From: Flavobacterium sp.
Lineage (GTDB): Bacteria > Bacteroidota > Bacteroidia > Flavobacteriales > Flavobacteriaceae
Direction: 5' to 3'
DNA: 64,000 nucleotides
NCBI GenBank assembly: GCA_015234525.1
Contig: JADGMX010000020.1
Coordinates: 1-64,000, forward strand
Part shown: positions 55,197 to 63,750 of the stretch, piece after piece
Layout: every line of letters starts with the position of its first letter
How positions within the stretch are numbered: the stretch's first letter is position 1
Program-made: the position numbers and the translations under genes
Notes under the pieces: model-generated
The model's input: the letters and a program-made list of their open reading frames with translations, nothing else
Databases searched by the model: none
What the model was told of the DNA's origin: nothing

Positions 55197-56693
55197 ATGG
55201 GACCAAAATCAATTTGGGTAGGAACGGCCTTGGAAGGTCAGTCGTACCCGACATATCAAGGAAATTCGGCTGTAGATGTGGTAATCATTGGCGGCGGGAT
55301 TACGGGAATTACTGCAGCGATGCAACTCTCAAAAGAAGGGAAACGCGTGATCGTACTTGAAGCGATGAAAATCGGGCAGGGGACAACCGGTTATTCGACC
55401 GGAAATCTTTATGCGACAATTGATGAAAATCTGAGTTACATCAAGAGCAAATGGAACTCGGATGTTATGAAAAGCGTGGTTGAGTCGCGAAAAGAAGCGA
55501 TGCATTTGATCGAAAATAACATTGTCGAGTTTGAGATCGACTGCGATTACGTAAACGTGCCGATGCATTTTTACGCCGAAGAGTCGACTCCGCATACTGA
55601 AGATTTCTTTTCAAGCGAATATGACGCGCTCGAACTATGCGGTTTGATGCCGCAATACATTCAGCAAGGGCTTCCGTTTGAGACCAGGAAAATGATGGTA
55701 ATTCCGGCTCAGGCTCAGTATCATCCTTTAAAATACGTTCAGAAACTTGCGGCAGCGCTTCCTGAAAACTGCAAGGTTTACGAGAACAGCAAAGTGATCT
55801 CGGCAGACGGCGATACCGGAATTGTCGAAACCGAGATGGGAACCATTACCGCCGACGCGATTGTTATGGCGACACATACGCCAATCGGAATTTACCCGGT
55901 GCAAACGGTTCTCGGGCCATATCGCGAATTTGCAGTGGCGGGCGAACTGTTGGACGATTCGCTTTCGGATGGTATTTTCTGGGATGTTGGTCATCCGAAG
56001 CATTCCATCCGGATTTATCGTGAAGATGGCAAGCGATATATAATGATTGTCAGCGATAAATTTAAAACCGGTCAACATGGTGATAGTTCGAAGTACATTT
56101 CTGAGATTGAAAATTACTTGAAACAACGATTTAATGTGGGCGAGCTGAAATATTTGTGGGGCGCCCAACAATATAGTCCTGCTGACGGTTTGCCGTATAT
56201 CGGTCAGTATTGGGATAAAATCCACATCATGACCGGATTTTCGACAAGCGGATTGGTTTACGGGACATTGGCGGCGATGATTGTGGCTGATAAAATAATT
56301 GGCCGTGAAAACAAGTATTCGGATTTATACGATGCGAATCGGCATACGCCTTTAAAATCTTTGAAAGACTTCGTAAAAGAAAATGTAAATAATGCTATTC
56401 AGGTGATCAAAGATTTTCCATCGCAAGGCGACATCGAAAGTCTAGGTGAAATTGAGTTGGGCACGGGGCGCGTAATTGATCACAACGGACATAAACTCGC
56501 GGTTTACCGACATCAGGACGGGCAGGCTGAAATTGTGTCGGCCGTTTGTACCCATATGGGTTGCGTGGTTCGATTTAATGAAGCCGAAACAAGCTGGGAC
56601 TGTCCGTGTCACGGCAGCCGATTCAAGACAAATGGAGAGGTGATTGAGGGACCTGCAATTGAAGCTTTGCCATCAAAACCCTTTACGGCTTAG
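55197..56693 (+). CDS. FAD-dependent oxidoreductase with C-terminal Rieske domain
   Basis: This 498-residue protein has an N-terminal FAD-binding DAO-type domain with VVIIGGGITGITAAM (about 30-44). A C-terminal Rieske [2Fe-2S] domain has the ligands CTHMGC and CPCHGSRF, with the second Cys-His pair present. Such fused oxidases appear in soil bacteria and Bacteroidota; the substrate is a guess (amine or amino-acid type). There is no signal peptide, so it is likely cytosolic. The terminator upstream suggests it has its own promoter. Confidence 0.9.
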   Translation: MGPKSIWVGTALEGQSYPTYQGNSAVDVVIIGGGITGITAAMQLSKEGKRVIVLEAMKIGQGTTGYSTGNLYATIDENLSYIKSKWNSDVMKSVVESRKEAMHLIENNIVEFEIDCDYVNVPMHFYAEESTPHTEDFFSSEYDALELCGLMPQYIQQGLPFETRKMMVIPAQAQYHPLKYVQKLAAALPENCKVYENSKVISADGDTGIVETEMGTITADAIVMATHTPIGIYPVQTVLGPYREFAVAGELLDDSLSDGIFWDVGHPKHSIRIYREDGKRYIMIVSDKFKTGQHGDSSKYISEIENYLKQRFNVGELKYLWGAQQYSPADGLPYIGQYWDKIHIMTGFSTSGLVYGTLAAMIVADKIIGRENKYSDLYDANRHTPLKSLKDFVKENVNNAIQVIKDFPSQGDIESLGEIELGTGRVIDHNGHKLAVYRHQDGQAEIVSAVCTHMGCVVRFNEAETSWDCPCHGSRFKTNGEVIEGPAIEALPSKPFTA

Positions 56694-56789
56694 AATAGTA
56701 TAAAATTTATAAGATATTATATAAAGCATTTTGCTGATGTTAAAGCCAACTTTGTAAAAGACGTTTAACAACAAAAAAATCCACTAGAT

Positions 56790-56957
56790 ATGTTTACCAA
56801 CGACAAAAATCAGGCTACTGAAAAAGAAGAAGCATTAGGCGGATCGGGAGCAGGCTACGGCCAAAATAGTGAAACCGATCAGCAAGATGAAAATCAACAT
56901 TCGGCGGTATCCGATGATGAGTTGCTCGGATATCTTTGGGAAAGAAGCTTTTTATAA
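56790..56957 (+). CDS. Small hydrophilic hypothetical protein, 55 residues
   Basis: This short frame starts with ATG at 56790 and ends with TAA. It is polar, rich in Glu, Gln, Asp and Gly, and finishes with DDELLGYLWERSFL, a patch of hydrophobic and charged residues. It lies 19 bp before the next gene and in a region of similar small proteins. I do not recognise it, and the call rests on position and composition. Confidence 0.5.
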   Translation: MFTNDKNQATEKEEALGGSGAGYGQNSETDQQDENQHSAVSDDELLGYLWERSFL

Positions 56958-56976
56958 ACGATAAAAATAAAAAATT

Positions 56977-57243
56977 ATGCGAAACAGAAATTTAATGATC
57001 GGAGTTGCGGCAGGTGCTGCGCTAGTAGGTGCGTCACTTTTAATGCCGAAATCAAGTAAGTATCATCTTAGAAATTTAGGGAGTACTTGCAGTGATGCGC
57101 TAAACGGACTAAAAGAAAAATTTGGATCTTCGTCATCGATGAGCAACGATAGTATGAGCGAACATTCAGGTGGCGAAAAATTAGCCAAAAAATCTCGTCA
57201 CAGAGCAGAGCAGATGTTGAGCTCAAAAATCAATCAAGCATAA
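56977..57243 (+). CDS. Small membrane-anchored protein, YtxH-like
   Basis: This 88-residue protein has an N-terminal hydrophobic segment (about 6-23) rich in Gly and Ala, followed by a hydrophilic tail with poly-Ser and basic residues. The arrangement resembles a short relative of the YtxH protein encoded 106 bp downstream. Function is unknown. Confidence 0.7.
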   Translation: MRNRNLMIGVAAGAALVGASLLMPKSSKYHLRNLGSTCSDALNGLKEKFGSSSSMSNDSMSEHSGGEKLAKKSRHRAEQMLSSKINQA

Positions 57244-57349
57244 ACCAATCGAACATAACTTAAAGCTGTCGGGGAAAAATTGCTATGAAAACTATATTTA
57301 ATCGCAAGCTTTAAGAAAAACAAATCATTAACAACTAAATTAAGTAACC

Positions 57350-57724
57350 ATGAGAAGTAATTTTTTATTAGGAACATTGGCAGGTATTGCCATCGGAGCA
57401 GTTGTCGGAATTTTAATGGCACCAGACAAGGGAGTTGAAACTCGTCGTAAAATCGGCAAAAAAGGTTCACAGTACACTGGCGACCTAAAAGACAGAATTG
57501 GCGGATTGAAAGATAAGTACAACGACGTTGTTGACGGTGTAACCAGCAAACTTGAATCAATGGTTGGTGGTGAAAGCGGCTCAGGATCTGCAAATACTGC
57601 AGCTGCCGGAAGCATGGCCGGAAGCCAATCTTCAGGTTCACAATCTTCAGGTTCTCAATCAACAGGAGGATCACAGTCGTCAGGTTCTAAATCACAAGGA
57701 ACTGGCAACGCAGGTACTTTGTAA
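57350..57724 (+). CDS. YtxH domain protein
   Basis: This 124-residue protein has the YtxH pattern: a Gly/Ala-rich helix (LGTLAGIAIGAVVGILMAPD) at the N-terminus, then a basic amphipathic segment (KGVETRRKIGKKG). The C-terminal 45 residues are a low-complexity run of Gly, Ser and Gln repeats (SQSSG units). YtxH proteins are general-stress proteins of low-GC Gram-positives and Bacteroidota. The downstream holin-like gene starts 18 bp further on. Confidence 0.85.
   Translation: MRSNFLLGTLAGIAIGAVVGILMAPDKGVETRRKIGKKGSQYTGDLKDRIGGLKDKYNDVVDGVTSKLESMVGGESGSGSANTAAAGSMAGSQSSGSQSSGSQSTGGSQSSGSKSQGTGNAGTL
57626..57700 (+). repeat. Intragenic tandem 15-bp repeat in the YtxH gene
   Basis: Units of the form CAATCTTCAGGTTCA repeat four to five times and encode the SQSSG segments of the YtxH tail. 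Copy number may vary between strains. Confidence 0.7.
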
Positions 57725-57742
57725 ATTTTAACAATCGCAAAC

Positions 57743-58087
57743 ATGATGGAAGAAGAAAAGTCAGCCACCAAAAAGATATATGAGCAAGTTGAGCAATATG
57801 CAAAAACAAGCATGGAGCTCTATAAACTCAAAGCTGCAAAGAAAGCATCCGACTCTTTCGCGACAGTCGCCATTGTTTATGTTCTTTGGGTTTTAGCATC
57901 AATGTTTTTTTTGTTTGTCGGGATTGCAGCCGCATTATATTTCGGTGAAGTTCTCGGCGGTGCGCACTACGGATTCTTCCTGGTTGCGGGAATTTACGCT
58001 CTAGTTTTGGTTGTTGTCGTATTGGCGAAGAAGTCATTACAAGATAGCATCACAAACATTATTGTCAAACAGATTTTCAAAGACTGA
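57743..58087 (+). CDS. Phage holin / YqjE-like membrane protein
   Basis: This 114-residue protein has a coiled-coil-like N-terminus and two membrane helices (about 41-69 and 77-95). It fits the holin-X/YqjE (DUF1469) family. With the YtxH gene before it and the next gene after it, the set resembles the E. coli yqjDE-yqjK group, where YqjD is a membrane protein that ties ribosomes in stationary phase. The function here is not known. Two neighbouring ATG codons can serve as start. Confidence 0.82.
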   Translation: MMEEEKSATKKIYEQVEQYAKTSMELYKLKAAKKASDSFATVAIVYVLWVLASMFFLFVGIAAALYFGEVLGGAHYGFFLVAGIYALVLVVVVLAKKSLQDSITNIIVKQIFKD

Positions 58088-58089
58088 TT

Positions 58090-58521
58090 ATGGAGGTAAT
58101 TAATAATTCCGTTTCTCTCACCAAACAAATCCAATTGTTAGAGGCCAGACAAGCTGCTGAAAAGCAGGCTATCACCGATGAGGTTCACAAGCTTGTCGAC
58201 AGCCTAAAGCCCGGAAATTTGCTTTCTCATGCGGTTGATTCTGTAAAGAATTCGCCCGGATTACAAGCAGATATTATGCGAGGTGCTCTCGGCCTTGGTA
58301 CCGGTTTCCTGACAAACAAAGTTTTGTTGAGTTCGTTTCACGGTCCGTTTAAACGATTGTTGGCTACCGTCATTCAAGCCGGTATTACCAATGTAGCGGT
58401 TAAATATCCCGACACGATCAAAGAAAAAAGCATCGGATTTGTTACCAAAATTCTACAGTCGCTGAAATTTAAGTCGGACATCGATACTGACCAACATCAC
58501 GAGGGACCTTCTTATCAGTAG
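58090..58521 (+). CDS. Hypothetical protein, possibly YqjK-like partner
   Basis: This 143-residue protein is not recognised as a named family. It starts 2 bp after the holin-like gene. It has an N-terminal coiled segment and a more hydrophobic centre (GALGLGTGFLTNKVLLSSF, about 61-79) that may touch the membrane. By position it plays the part of the third gene in a YqjD-YqjE-YqjK-like set. Confidence 0.7.
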   Translation: MEVINNSVSLTKQIQLLEARQAAEKQAITDEVHKLVDSLKPGNLLSHAVDSVKNSPGLQADIMRGALGLGTGFLTNKVLLSSFHGPFKRLLATVIQAGITNVAVKYPDTIKEKSIGFVTKILQSLKFKSDIDTDQHHEGPSYQ

Positions 58522-58546
58522 ATAGAAATCCTCAAATCATTATTGT

Positions 58547-58590
58547 AAGGCTTGTTTAAAGTAGTCACTCGCTTTTTGCAAGCCTTTTTT
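58547..58590 (+). terminator. Intrinsic terminator with long loop
   Basis: The stem AAGGCTTG / CAAGCCTT encloses a 24-nt loop and ends in a T run. It closes the YtxH/holin-like unit. Confidence 0.7.
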
Positions 58591-58662
58591 GTTCTCATTT
58601 TCGAAAATTCAGAACAAAAAAAACAAGTGTAAAGTCTAACTACTTACCAAAAAAAGAGAACT

Positions 58663-59820
58663 ATGAAAGCAATGAATTTTCGCGGGCCGTTTCGCGTCCG
58701 AATCGATAACAACGCACCAGATCCCGAAATTTTGCATCCATCAGATGCAATCGTTCGCGTGACACGGTCGTGTATTTGCGGATCAGATCTGCATTTGTAC
58801 CACGGTTTGGTTCCCGATACCAGAGTTGGTTCGACCTTTGGTCACGAATTCATCGGGATCGTTGAGGAAATTGGATCTGATGTTCAAAAATTAAAAGTGG
58901 GCGACCACGTAATTGTACCTTTCAATATTGCATGTGGAAAATGCGCATTTTGTAAGCAGGAACTCTACGGAAATTGCCACGAATCTAATTCGCAAGCCAC
59001 CGCGGTAGGTGGGATTTTCGGATATTCACATACAGCCGGAGGGCATAATGGCGGTCAGGCTGAGCTTGTTCGAGTCCCTTATGCCGATGTGGGTCCAACC
59101 GTAATACCGAAAGGAATGGATCTGGATGATGCGGTTCTGCTTACGGATGTCGTACCAACCGGTTACCAAGCGGCGGAGATGGGCGGAATCCAAACCGGAG
59201 ATACGGTTGTAGTTTTTGGCGCCGGACCAATCGGAATCATGGCTGCAAGATGCGCGTGGCTGTTTGGCGCTGCGCGAGTAATCATCATTGACCACCTCGA
59301 TTATAGGCTTGAATTTGCCAAAAATTACGCAAAGTGTGAAGCCTATAATTTCAAAGAAATGGATGATCCCGTGGTTTTCCTCAAAAAAACAACTGACTGG
59401 TTTGGTGCAGATGTTTGTATTGATGCCGTTGGAGCTGAAGCTGCCGGTGATGCGTTGCAAACTTTTCTGGGACGTAAAATGCTGCTAACCGGTGGATCAA
59501 CGACGGCGCTGCATTGGGCCATCAATTCCGTAAAGAAAGGTGGAATCGTATCGATCGTGGGGGTTTACGGACCAACCGATGCGCTGGTGCCAATTGGTAA
59601 CGTTTTGAATAAAGGACTCACAATTCGCGCCAATCAAGCATCAGTTAAACGCTTGTTGCCAAGACTGATTGATCATGTAATGGAAGGAAGATTGAATCCG
59701 AAAGATTTGATCACACACCGAATTCCACTTGAGGAAGTGGCAGAAGGATATCACATTTTCTCACGAAAATTGGATAATTGCATCAAAACCGTTCTGATCC
59801 CGTCAAGTACTAATTATTAA
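58663..59820 (+). CDS. Zinc-dependent alcohol/formaldehyde dehydrogenase
   Basis: This 385-residue medium-chain dehydrogenase has the catalytic zinc site (CICGSDLHLYHG, then GHEFIGIVEEIG) and a structural zinc-type cluster (CGKCAFCKQELYGNC, with a long spacing). The nucleotide site is VFGAGPIGIMA. It resembles glutathione-independent formaldehyde dehydrogenases. The substrate is not proven. A gene of unknown function follows 11 bp downstream. Confidence 0.92.
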   Translation: MKAMNFRGPFRVRIDNNAPDPEILHPSDAIVRVTRSCICGSDLHLYHGLVPDTRVGSTFGHEFIGIVEEIGSDVQKLKVGDHVIVPFNIACGKCAFCKQELYGNCHESNSQATAVGGIFGYSHTAGGHNGGQAELVRVPYADVGPTVIPKGMDLDDAVLLTDVVPTGYQAAEMGGIQTGDTVVVFGAGPIGIMAARCAWLFGAARVIIIDHLDYRLEFAKNYAKCEAYNFKEMDDPVVFLKKTTDWFGADVCIDAVGAEAAGDALQTFLGRKMLLTGGSTTALHWAINSVKKGGIVSIVGVYGPTDALVPIGNVLNKGLTIRANQASVKRLLPRLIDHVMEGRLNPKDLITHRIPLEEVAEGYHIFSRKLDNCIKTVLIPSSTNY

Positions 59821-59831
59821 AAAAGGTTATC

Positions 59832-60377
59832 ATGGAAAATAAAATAGACGTTGCAGCAGACAGCATGGCAAACAGATATAAGGATATTCCGGGATGGGGG
59901 CACGATGCCGATCCGAAGAACAATCCAACTTATCCAATGAAAAATTATACGGGCGACGATCATGAGCGACTCAACTGGGAACGTCCGGTTCAACAAGTAA
60001 CCGATATCGAAGTTTTACATTCAAATGAACGTCCGTCGCTTTCGGCAGTATTTGGTGTAGCCGCTCCACCTTCAGGACTAAGCGGCATGCTTCGCCGTTT
60101 TGCATTCAAACATAGCGAATCCACCTATTCGCACTGGCTTCCTCTGGTTCTTGCCGACCGAATCAACATGATTGAAGGTATTGTTGAAGACATTGGCAAA
60201 GGGCATATTCCGAACGTTTTCGCCGAGCGGGGCTGGAACGCCGAATGGAAGCACAACCAAAAATCATTCATCACAAAAGTTGTGGTTGGGGTTGCAATCA
60301 CCAGTGCGCTTGTTCTAATTCTAAAGAGCAGAAAAAAATCGCGCAGGGAGCAGAATCAGTCACACTATTCATATTAA
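59832..60377 (+). CDS. Hypothetical protein with C-terminal membrane helix
   Basis: This 181-residue protein is not recognised. It has a hydrophilic N-terminal half with many Pro, Asp and Arg residues, a central helical part (around residues 85-140) and a C-terminal helix (about 148-164) followed by a very basic tail. It may be a tail-anchored protein. It is probably co-transcribed with the dehydrogenase gene and ends before a terminator. Confidence 0.72.
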   Translation: MENKIDVAADSMANRYKDIPGWGHDADPKNNPTYPMKNYTGDDHERLNWERPVQQVTDIEVLHSNERPSLSAVFGVAAPPSGLSGMLRRFAFKHSESTYSHWLPLVLADRINMIEGIVEDIGKGHIPNVFAERGWNAEWKHNQKSFITKVVVGVAITSALVLILKSRKKSRREQNQSHYSY

Positions 60378-60402
60378 GATAGTTTTGTTTTGTTTTGGGT
60401 AG

Positions 60403-60432
60403 AAACGGCTTCAGTTATGGAGCCGTTTTTTT
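60403..60432 (+). terminator. Intrinsic terminator
   Basis: The stem AAACGGCT / AGCCGTTT (10-nt loop) is followed by T residues, 25 bp after the hypothetical gene. Confidence 0.9.
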
Positions 60433-60518
60433 GTACGAAACTTTAGAGTTTTACTGTTAAAATCGGTAATTCAGTGAGAATTTGTGACTTACATCCGCTA
60501 TTCTAAGAACAAAAATTA

Positions 60519-60549
60519 TTGTTAACGCTTTAATGAGTTCATATATTTG
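60519..60549 (+). promoter_or_regulatory. Bacteroidota-type promoter of the AraC-type regulator gene
   Basis: A TTG element (60519-60521) and an exact TATATTTG box (60542-60549) are 20 bp apart. The predicted leader is about 34 nt. Confidence 0.65.
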
Positions 60550-60586
60550 TACTATATTTAGCTTTTCTAATCGATAATACGTAAGC

Positions 60587-61144
60587 ATGAAATTTTACAT
60601 CAAGTTTGATGGTATTGCCGCCTGTAAGGTGATAGTACGAGAACATCTGGACGCATTGGGGATAAAATATGAAATGCTTAGCCTTGGGGAAATCATCATT
60701 AACAACAAGATTACTGATGAAGATTTTGCCAAATTACAAGACGACTTAGGGCGGTACAGTATTGAAATTGTCAGCAATCCAAAAAATCAATTAATTCAAC
60801 GGATCAAAGATACCATCGTCGAACTTGTTCACGAACCGGATATGCCGCTGACAACAATTTCAGTATACCTTTCTGAAAAATTAAATTTAAGCTACGGCTA
60901 TATTTCGAATGTGTTTTCGGAATATACCTATAGTTCAATCGAGAATTATTTCATCATTCAAAAGATTGAACGCGCCAAGAAGTTAATCATCGAAGAAGAA
61001 CTGACATTAACAGAAATATCATATAAACTGAATTATAGCAGCGTGGCGCATCTTTCAGGACAATTTAAAAAAACCACCGGACTGACACCATCCATGTTTA
61101 AAAGGATAATTGAGAGAAGGCGACTGTCAGCTAAAAGCCACTAA
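60587..61144 (+). CDS. AraC-type regulator with compact N-terminal ferredoxin-like domain
   Basis: This 185-residue protein has a C-terminal AraC/XylS helix-turn-helix (about 80-180; LNLSYGYISNVFSEY, then LTEISYKLNYSSVAHLSGQF). The first 62 residues show a beta-alpha-beta-beta-alpha-beta pattern like heavy-metal-associated or ACT domains, with one Cys (Cys13). It could sense a ligand there. It lies before the response regulator gene and may govern the stress genes; the target is unknown. Confidence 0.85.
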   Translation: MKFYIKFDGIAACKVIVREHLDALGIKYEMLSLGEIIINNKITDEDFAKLQDDLGRYSIEIVSNPKNQLIQRIKDTIVELVHEPDMPLTTISVYLSEKLNLSYGYISNVFSEYTYSSIENYFIIQKIERAKKLIIEEELTLTEISYKLNYSSVAHLSGQFKKTTGLTPSMFKRIIERRRLSAKSH

Positions 61145-61162
61145 TTAAATATATTTCACTTT

Positions 61163-61624
61163 ATGAGTTTAAACCACGGCATTTTTCATATTTTACTTGC
61201 GGACGACGATCCGGATGACCGCCAATTCTTTGCTGAAGCTATCAGCGAACTGAAAATGGAACACAAGGTCACCCTTTTTCATGAAGGAAAAGAGTTGATG
61301 GACTATCTCAACGGTCCTGAACGGGAAAACGACAATGTACCGCATATTCTTTTTCTCGATCTTAACATGCCGGGTAAGACAGGTTTTGAGTGCCTCACAG
61401 AAATTAGACAAAATCCGATGTATCGTGACCTTGCTGTTGCAATCTACTCGACATCTTCATCTGAAAAAGACATTGAAGAATCATTTATCGGAGGAGCAAA
61501 CATCTACATCAAAAAGCCAAACGATTTTGCGACACTGAAAAAAGTCATCAAAGACGTCGTAAACCTTAATTGGCAGTTCCACACATCCGGACTAAACATG
61601 GAGACTTTCCTCTTTAGTATCTAA
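61163..61624 (+). CDS. Single-domain response regulator, Rcp1-like
   Basis: This 153-residue protein is a stand-alone receiver domain with the acidic pocket LLADDDPDD (11-19), the phospho-acceptor D66 (LFLDLNMPG) and the conserved Lys in the KKPN motif near the end. It has no output domain. Such Rcp1-type regulators pass phosphate to or from a kinase; the histidine kinase is encoded 5 bp downstream, so they form a pair. Confidence 0.92.
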   Translation: MSLNHGIFHILLADDDPDDRQFFAEAISELKMEHKVTLFHEGKELMDYLNGPERENDNVPHILFLDLNMPGKTGFECLTEIRQNPMYRDLAVAIYSTSSSEKDIEESFIGGANIYIKKPNDFATLKKVIKDVVNLNWQFHTSGLNMETFLFSI

Positions 61625-61629
61625 GGAGC

Positions 61630-63402
61630 ATGAAAAGCGCGTATCTGTACAAATCGTCTTTAGTAATAAAGATAGCATTAGCTACGGCCGTGCTTTTGAT
61701 CGCTTACATTACCGGACTGTTTTTTACCCAGATGCAAAATATCGGGAGTTCTTTCGACGCAATGTCGCTCTCCAACAAACGACTGCTCAAAATTCAAAGT
61801 ATTTATTCGGCCGTCTCACTCAATGAAAGCAGCCTGAATAGTTACATTATTTTGAAAGATAGCGCCTATCTGCAAGATCGGTTCGTCAAGCAGTCCATGC
61901 TCGACACCGACTTTGTCCAGCTGAAAGCGTTGAGTAAGAACAAACACGACAGCCTTTCTTGCGACAAACTCCGCGAATTAGTCGATCGTCGTTATGCGAT
62001 GTTCGATCAAATCTTTAGTCAAGCAGATAAGAAACCAGACTCGCTGGCATCAATGCTGCATCAAGCCGATATTGTCAGCGATCAAATACGCGAACTCACA
62101 TCCACGCTGCTTGAGGATGAAGTTTCACGCGTCCACAAATACGAAATCGCACATAAGTATGATGTCGATACCTCTGTCATCACATCATTTATCCTGGTCA
62201 CCATCGCACTTTTTATTTTGCTGGTGTCGCTAAATCGGATTAACGCCGACCTCAAAAGCCTTAAGCAACTTAACGACGAACTCCAATTTGTTAATCATAC
62301 CTTCAACAATGCCGAGAAAGTAGCCGGAATGAGCCATTGGAAATACAATCTGGTCACCCGGAAATTTTCGTTTTCAGATAATTTCTTTAGTTTGATAGGT
62401 AAAGGTTTTGATGCCTCGAAACTCGGTTTAAAGTCGATTATCGCACGGTTGCATCCAGACGATCGCGATCATGTGCGGCACCTTTATCAGACATCGTCAA
62501 AGCAACGTCAGCCTTTTTCGGTGATTTACCGCATGATGGTCGGTGAAGATGAAATCAAATACGTCAAAACCCTGGTGAGCTATACTGAGAATTCGCAAGG
62601 TCAAATGGTCGAAATCGGTGTTAACTATGACATCACCGACCAACATCAAACTACTGTCGAACTTCAGCAAAACAACCGCGAACTTCGTGATATCAACGCA
62701 GAACTCGAGTCCTTCAACAACATCGTGAGCCACGACCTTCAGGAACCGCTGCGGAAAATTCAAATGTTTATCTCGCGTATCGATGAGCGTGAGGCCGAAA
62801 ATTTGTCTGATGCCGGCCGCGACTACTTTTCACGTATTAAGATTTCGGCAAATCGGATGCAGAATCTATTAATCGATCTGGTCAATTTCTCGCGAACCAT
62901 GAAAGGCGAGAAGAACTTCGAACTTGCTTCGCTTAACGATATCGCAGCCAATGTCCTGACCGAACTCGGCATGAATATCGAGGAAAAGAATGCCGTCGTA
63001 ACTGTTAAGAAACTCCCGACAGCGCTGGTAATTCCCTTTCAAATGCACCAACTTTTCATCAACCTGATGACCAATTCGCTTAAATTCGTCAAAGCAGGTT
63101 CGCGGCCAGAAATCACCATTAAAACCGGCAATATTCACCCAAATGAAGCGGTCGATGGCAATTTGCTCAAATCTTCCGAGTGGCATAAAATCGTGGTGTC
63201 GGATAACGGTATCGGCTTCTTGCCTGAATTCGCCGACAAAGTTTTCCTTTTATTCCGCCGCCTCGAAAAAGACGCTGATTATTCGGGTACCGGCATCGGA
63301 CTCGCCATCTGCAAAAAGATTGTTGAGAATCACAAAGGCCACATCATTGCACAAGGTACGCCCGGAAAAGGCGCTACTTTTACGGTTTATCTTCCAAAAT
63401 AG
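61630..63402 (+). CDS. Sensor histidine kinase with CHASE3-like and PAS domains
   Basis: This 590-residue membrane kinase has one helix (about 13-33), a periplasmic helical sensor of the CHASE3 kind (35-185) and a second helix (187-207). A PAS domain follows (about 240-340). The dimerisation/phospho-acceptor region contains VSHDLQEPLRKI. The ATPase domain has the N box (LMTNSLKF), G1 (VSDNGIGF) and G2 (GTGIGLAI). It pairs with the response regulator before it. Confidence 0.93.
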   Translation: MKSAYLYKSSLVIKIALATAVLLIAYITGLFFTQMQNIGSSFDAMSLSNKRLLKIQSIYSAVSLNESSLNSYIILKDSAYLQDRFVKQSMLDTDFVQLKALSKNKHDSLSCDKLRELVDRRYAMFDQIFSQADKKPDSLASMLHQADIVSDQIRELTSTLLEDEVSRVHKYEIAHKYDVDTSVITSFILVTIALFILLVSLNRINADLKSLKQLNDELQFVNHTFNNAEKVAGMSHWKYNLVTRKFSFSDNFFSLIGKGFDASKLGLKSIIARLHPDDRDHVRHLYQTSSKQRQPFSVIYRMMVGEDEIKYVKTLVSYTENSQGQMVEIGVNYDITDQHQTTVELQQNNRELRDINAELESFNNIVSHDLQEPLRKIQMFISRIDEREAENLSDAGRDYFSRIKISANRMQNLLIDLVNFSRTMKGEKNFELASLNDIAANVLTELGMNIEEKNAVVTVKKLPTALVIPFQMHQLFINLMTNSLKFVKAGSRPEITIKTGNIHPNEAVDGNLLKSSEWHKIVVSDNGIGFLPEFADKVFLLFRRLEKDADYSGTGIGLAICKKIVENHKGHIIAQGTPGKGATFTVYLPK

Positions 63403-63412
63403 TTAAGATTTT

Positions 63413-63470
63413 TGGGCGTGCCCCAAGGGTCGCGCTTTCGGCTGCACACGGTGCTTGCCTCTATCGCTCA
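63413..63470 (+). repeat. Dispersed intergenic repeat, copy I (degenerate)
   Basis: GGGCGTGCCCCAAGGGTCGC and CGCTTTCGGCTGCA recall the left side of the family, but the right half is not preserved. It follows the histidine kinase gene in the same direction. Confidence 0.45.
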
Positions 63471-63585
63471 CGCGAATTGCTAAGCAGCGTCAGGATCACT
63501 ACTACTGAAACCATACCGGCGAATCGGTTATTTTACGTTAATTAACTTGTTGCGAAAAATAAACTTCCGTTTAGCGTCCCAAAAA

Positions 63586-63599
63586 ATCGACGAAGTGCA
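63586..63599 (+). promoter_or_regulatory. Single copy of the 14-bp regulatory element
   Basis: ATCGACGAAGTGCA matches the consensus of the paired elements. The position one period upstream is only weakly similar (TCCGTTTAGCGTCC, 63566-63579). Confidence 0.45.
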
Positions 63600-63750
63600 C
63601 AAAAAATATTGACTCGTAAGTATTTTCGCGCGTTTTTGCAAATTTTTTTAAATTTTTTTGTTAAAGTTTTTAGCGACTGTTTTTCAATGGGTTATGATTG
63701 CTATCAAGCGTAAACACTAAGGTTTTCAACCCGTATCCAATTTTAAAATA

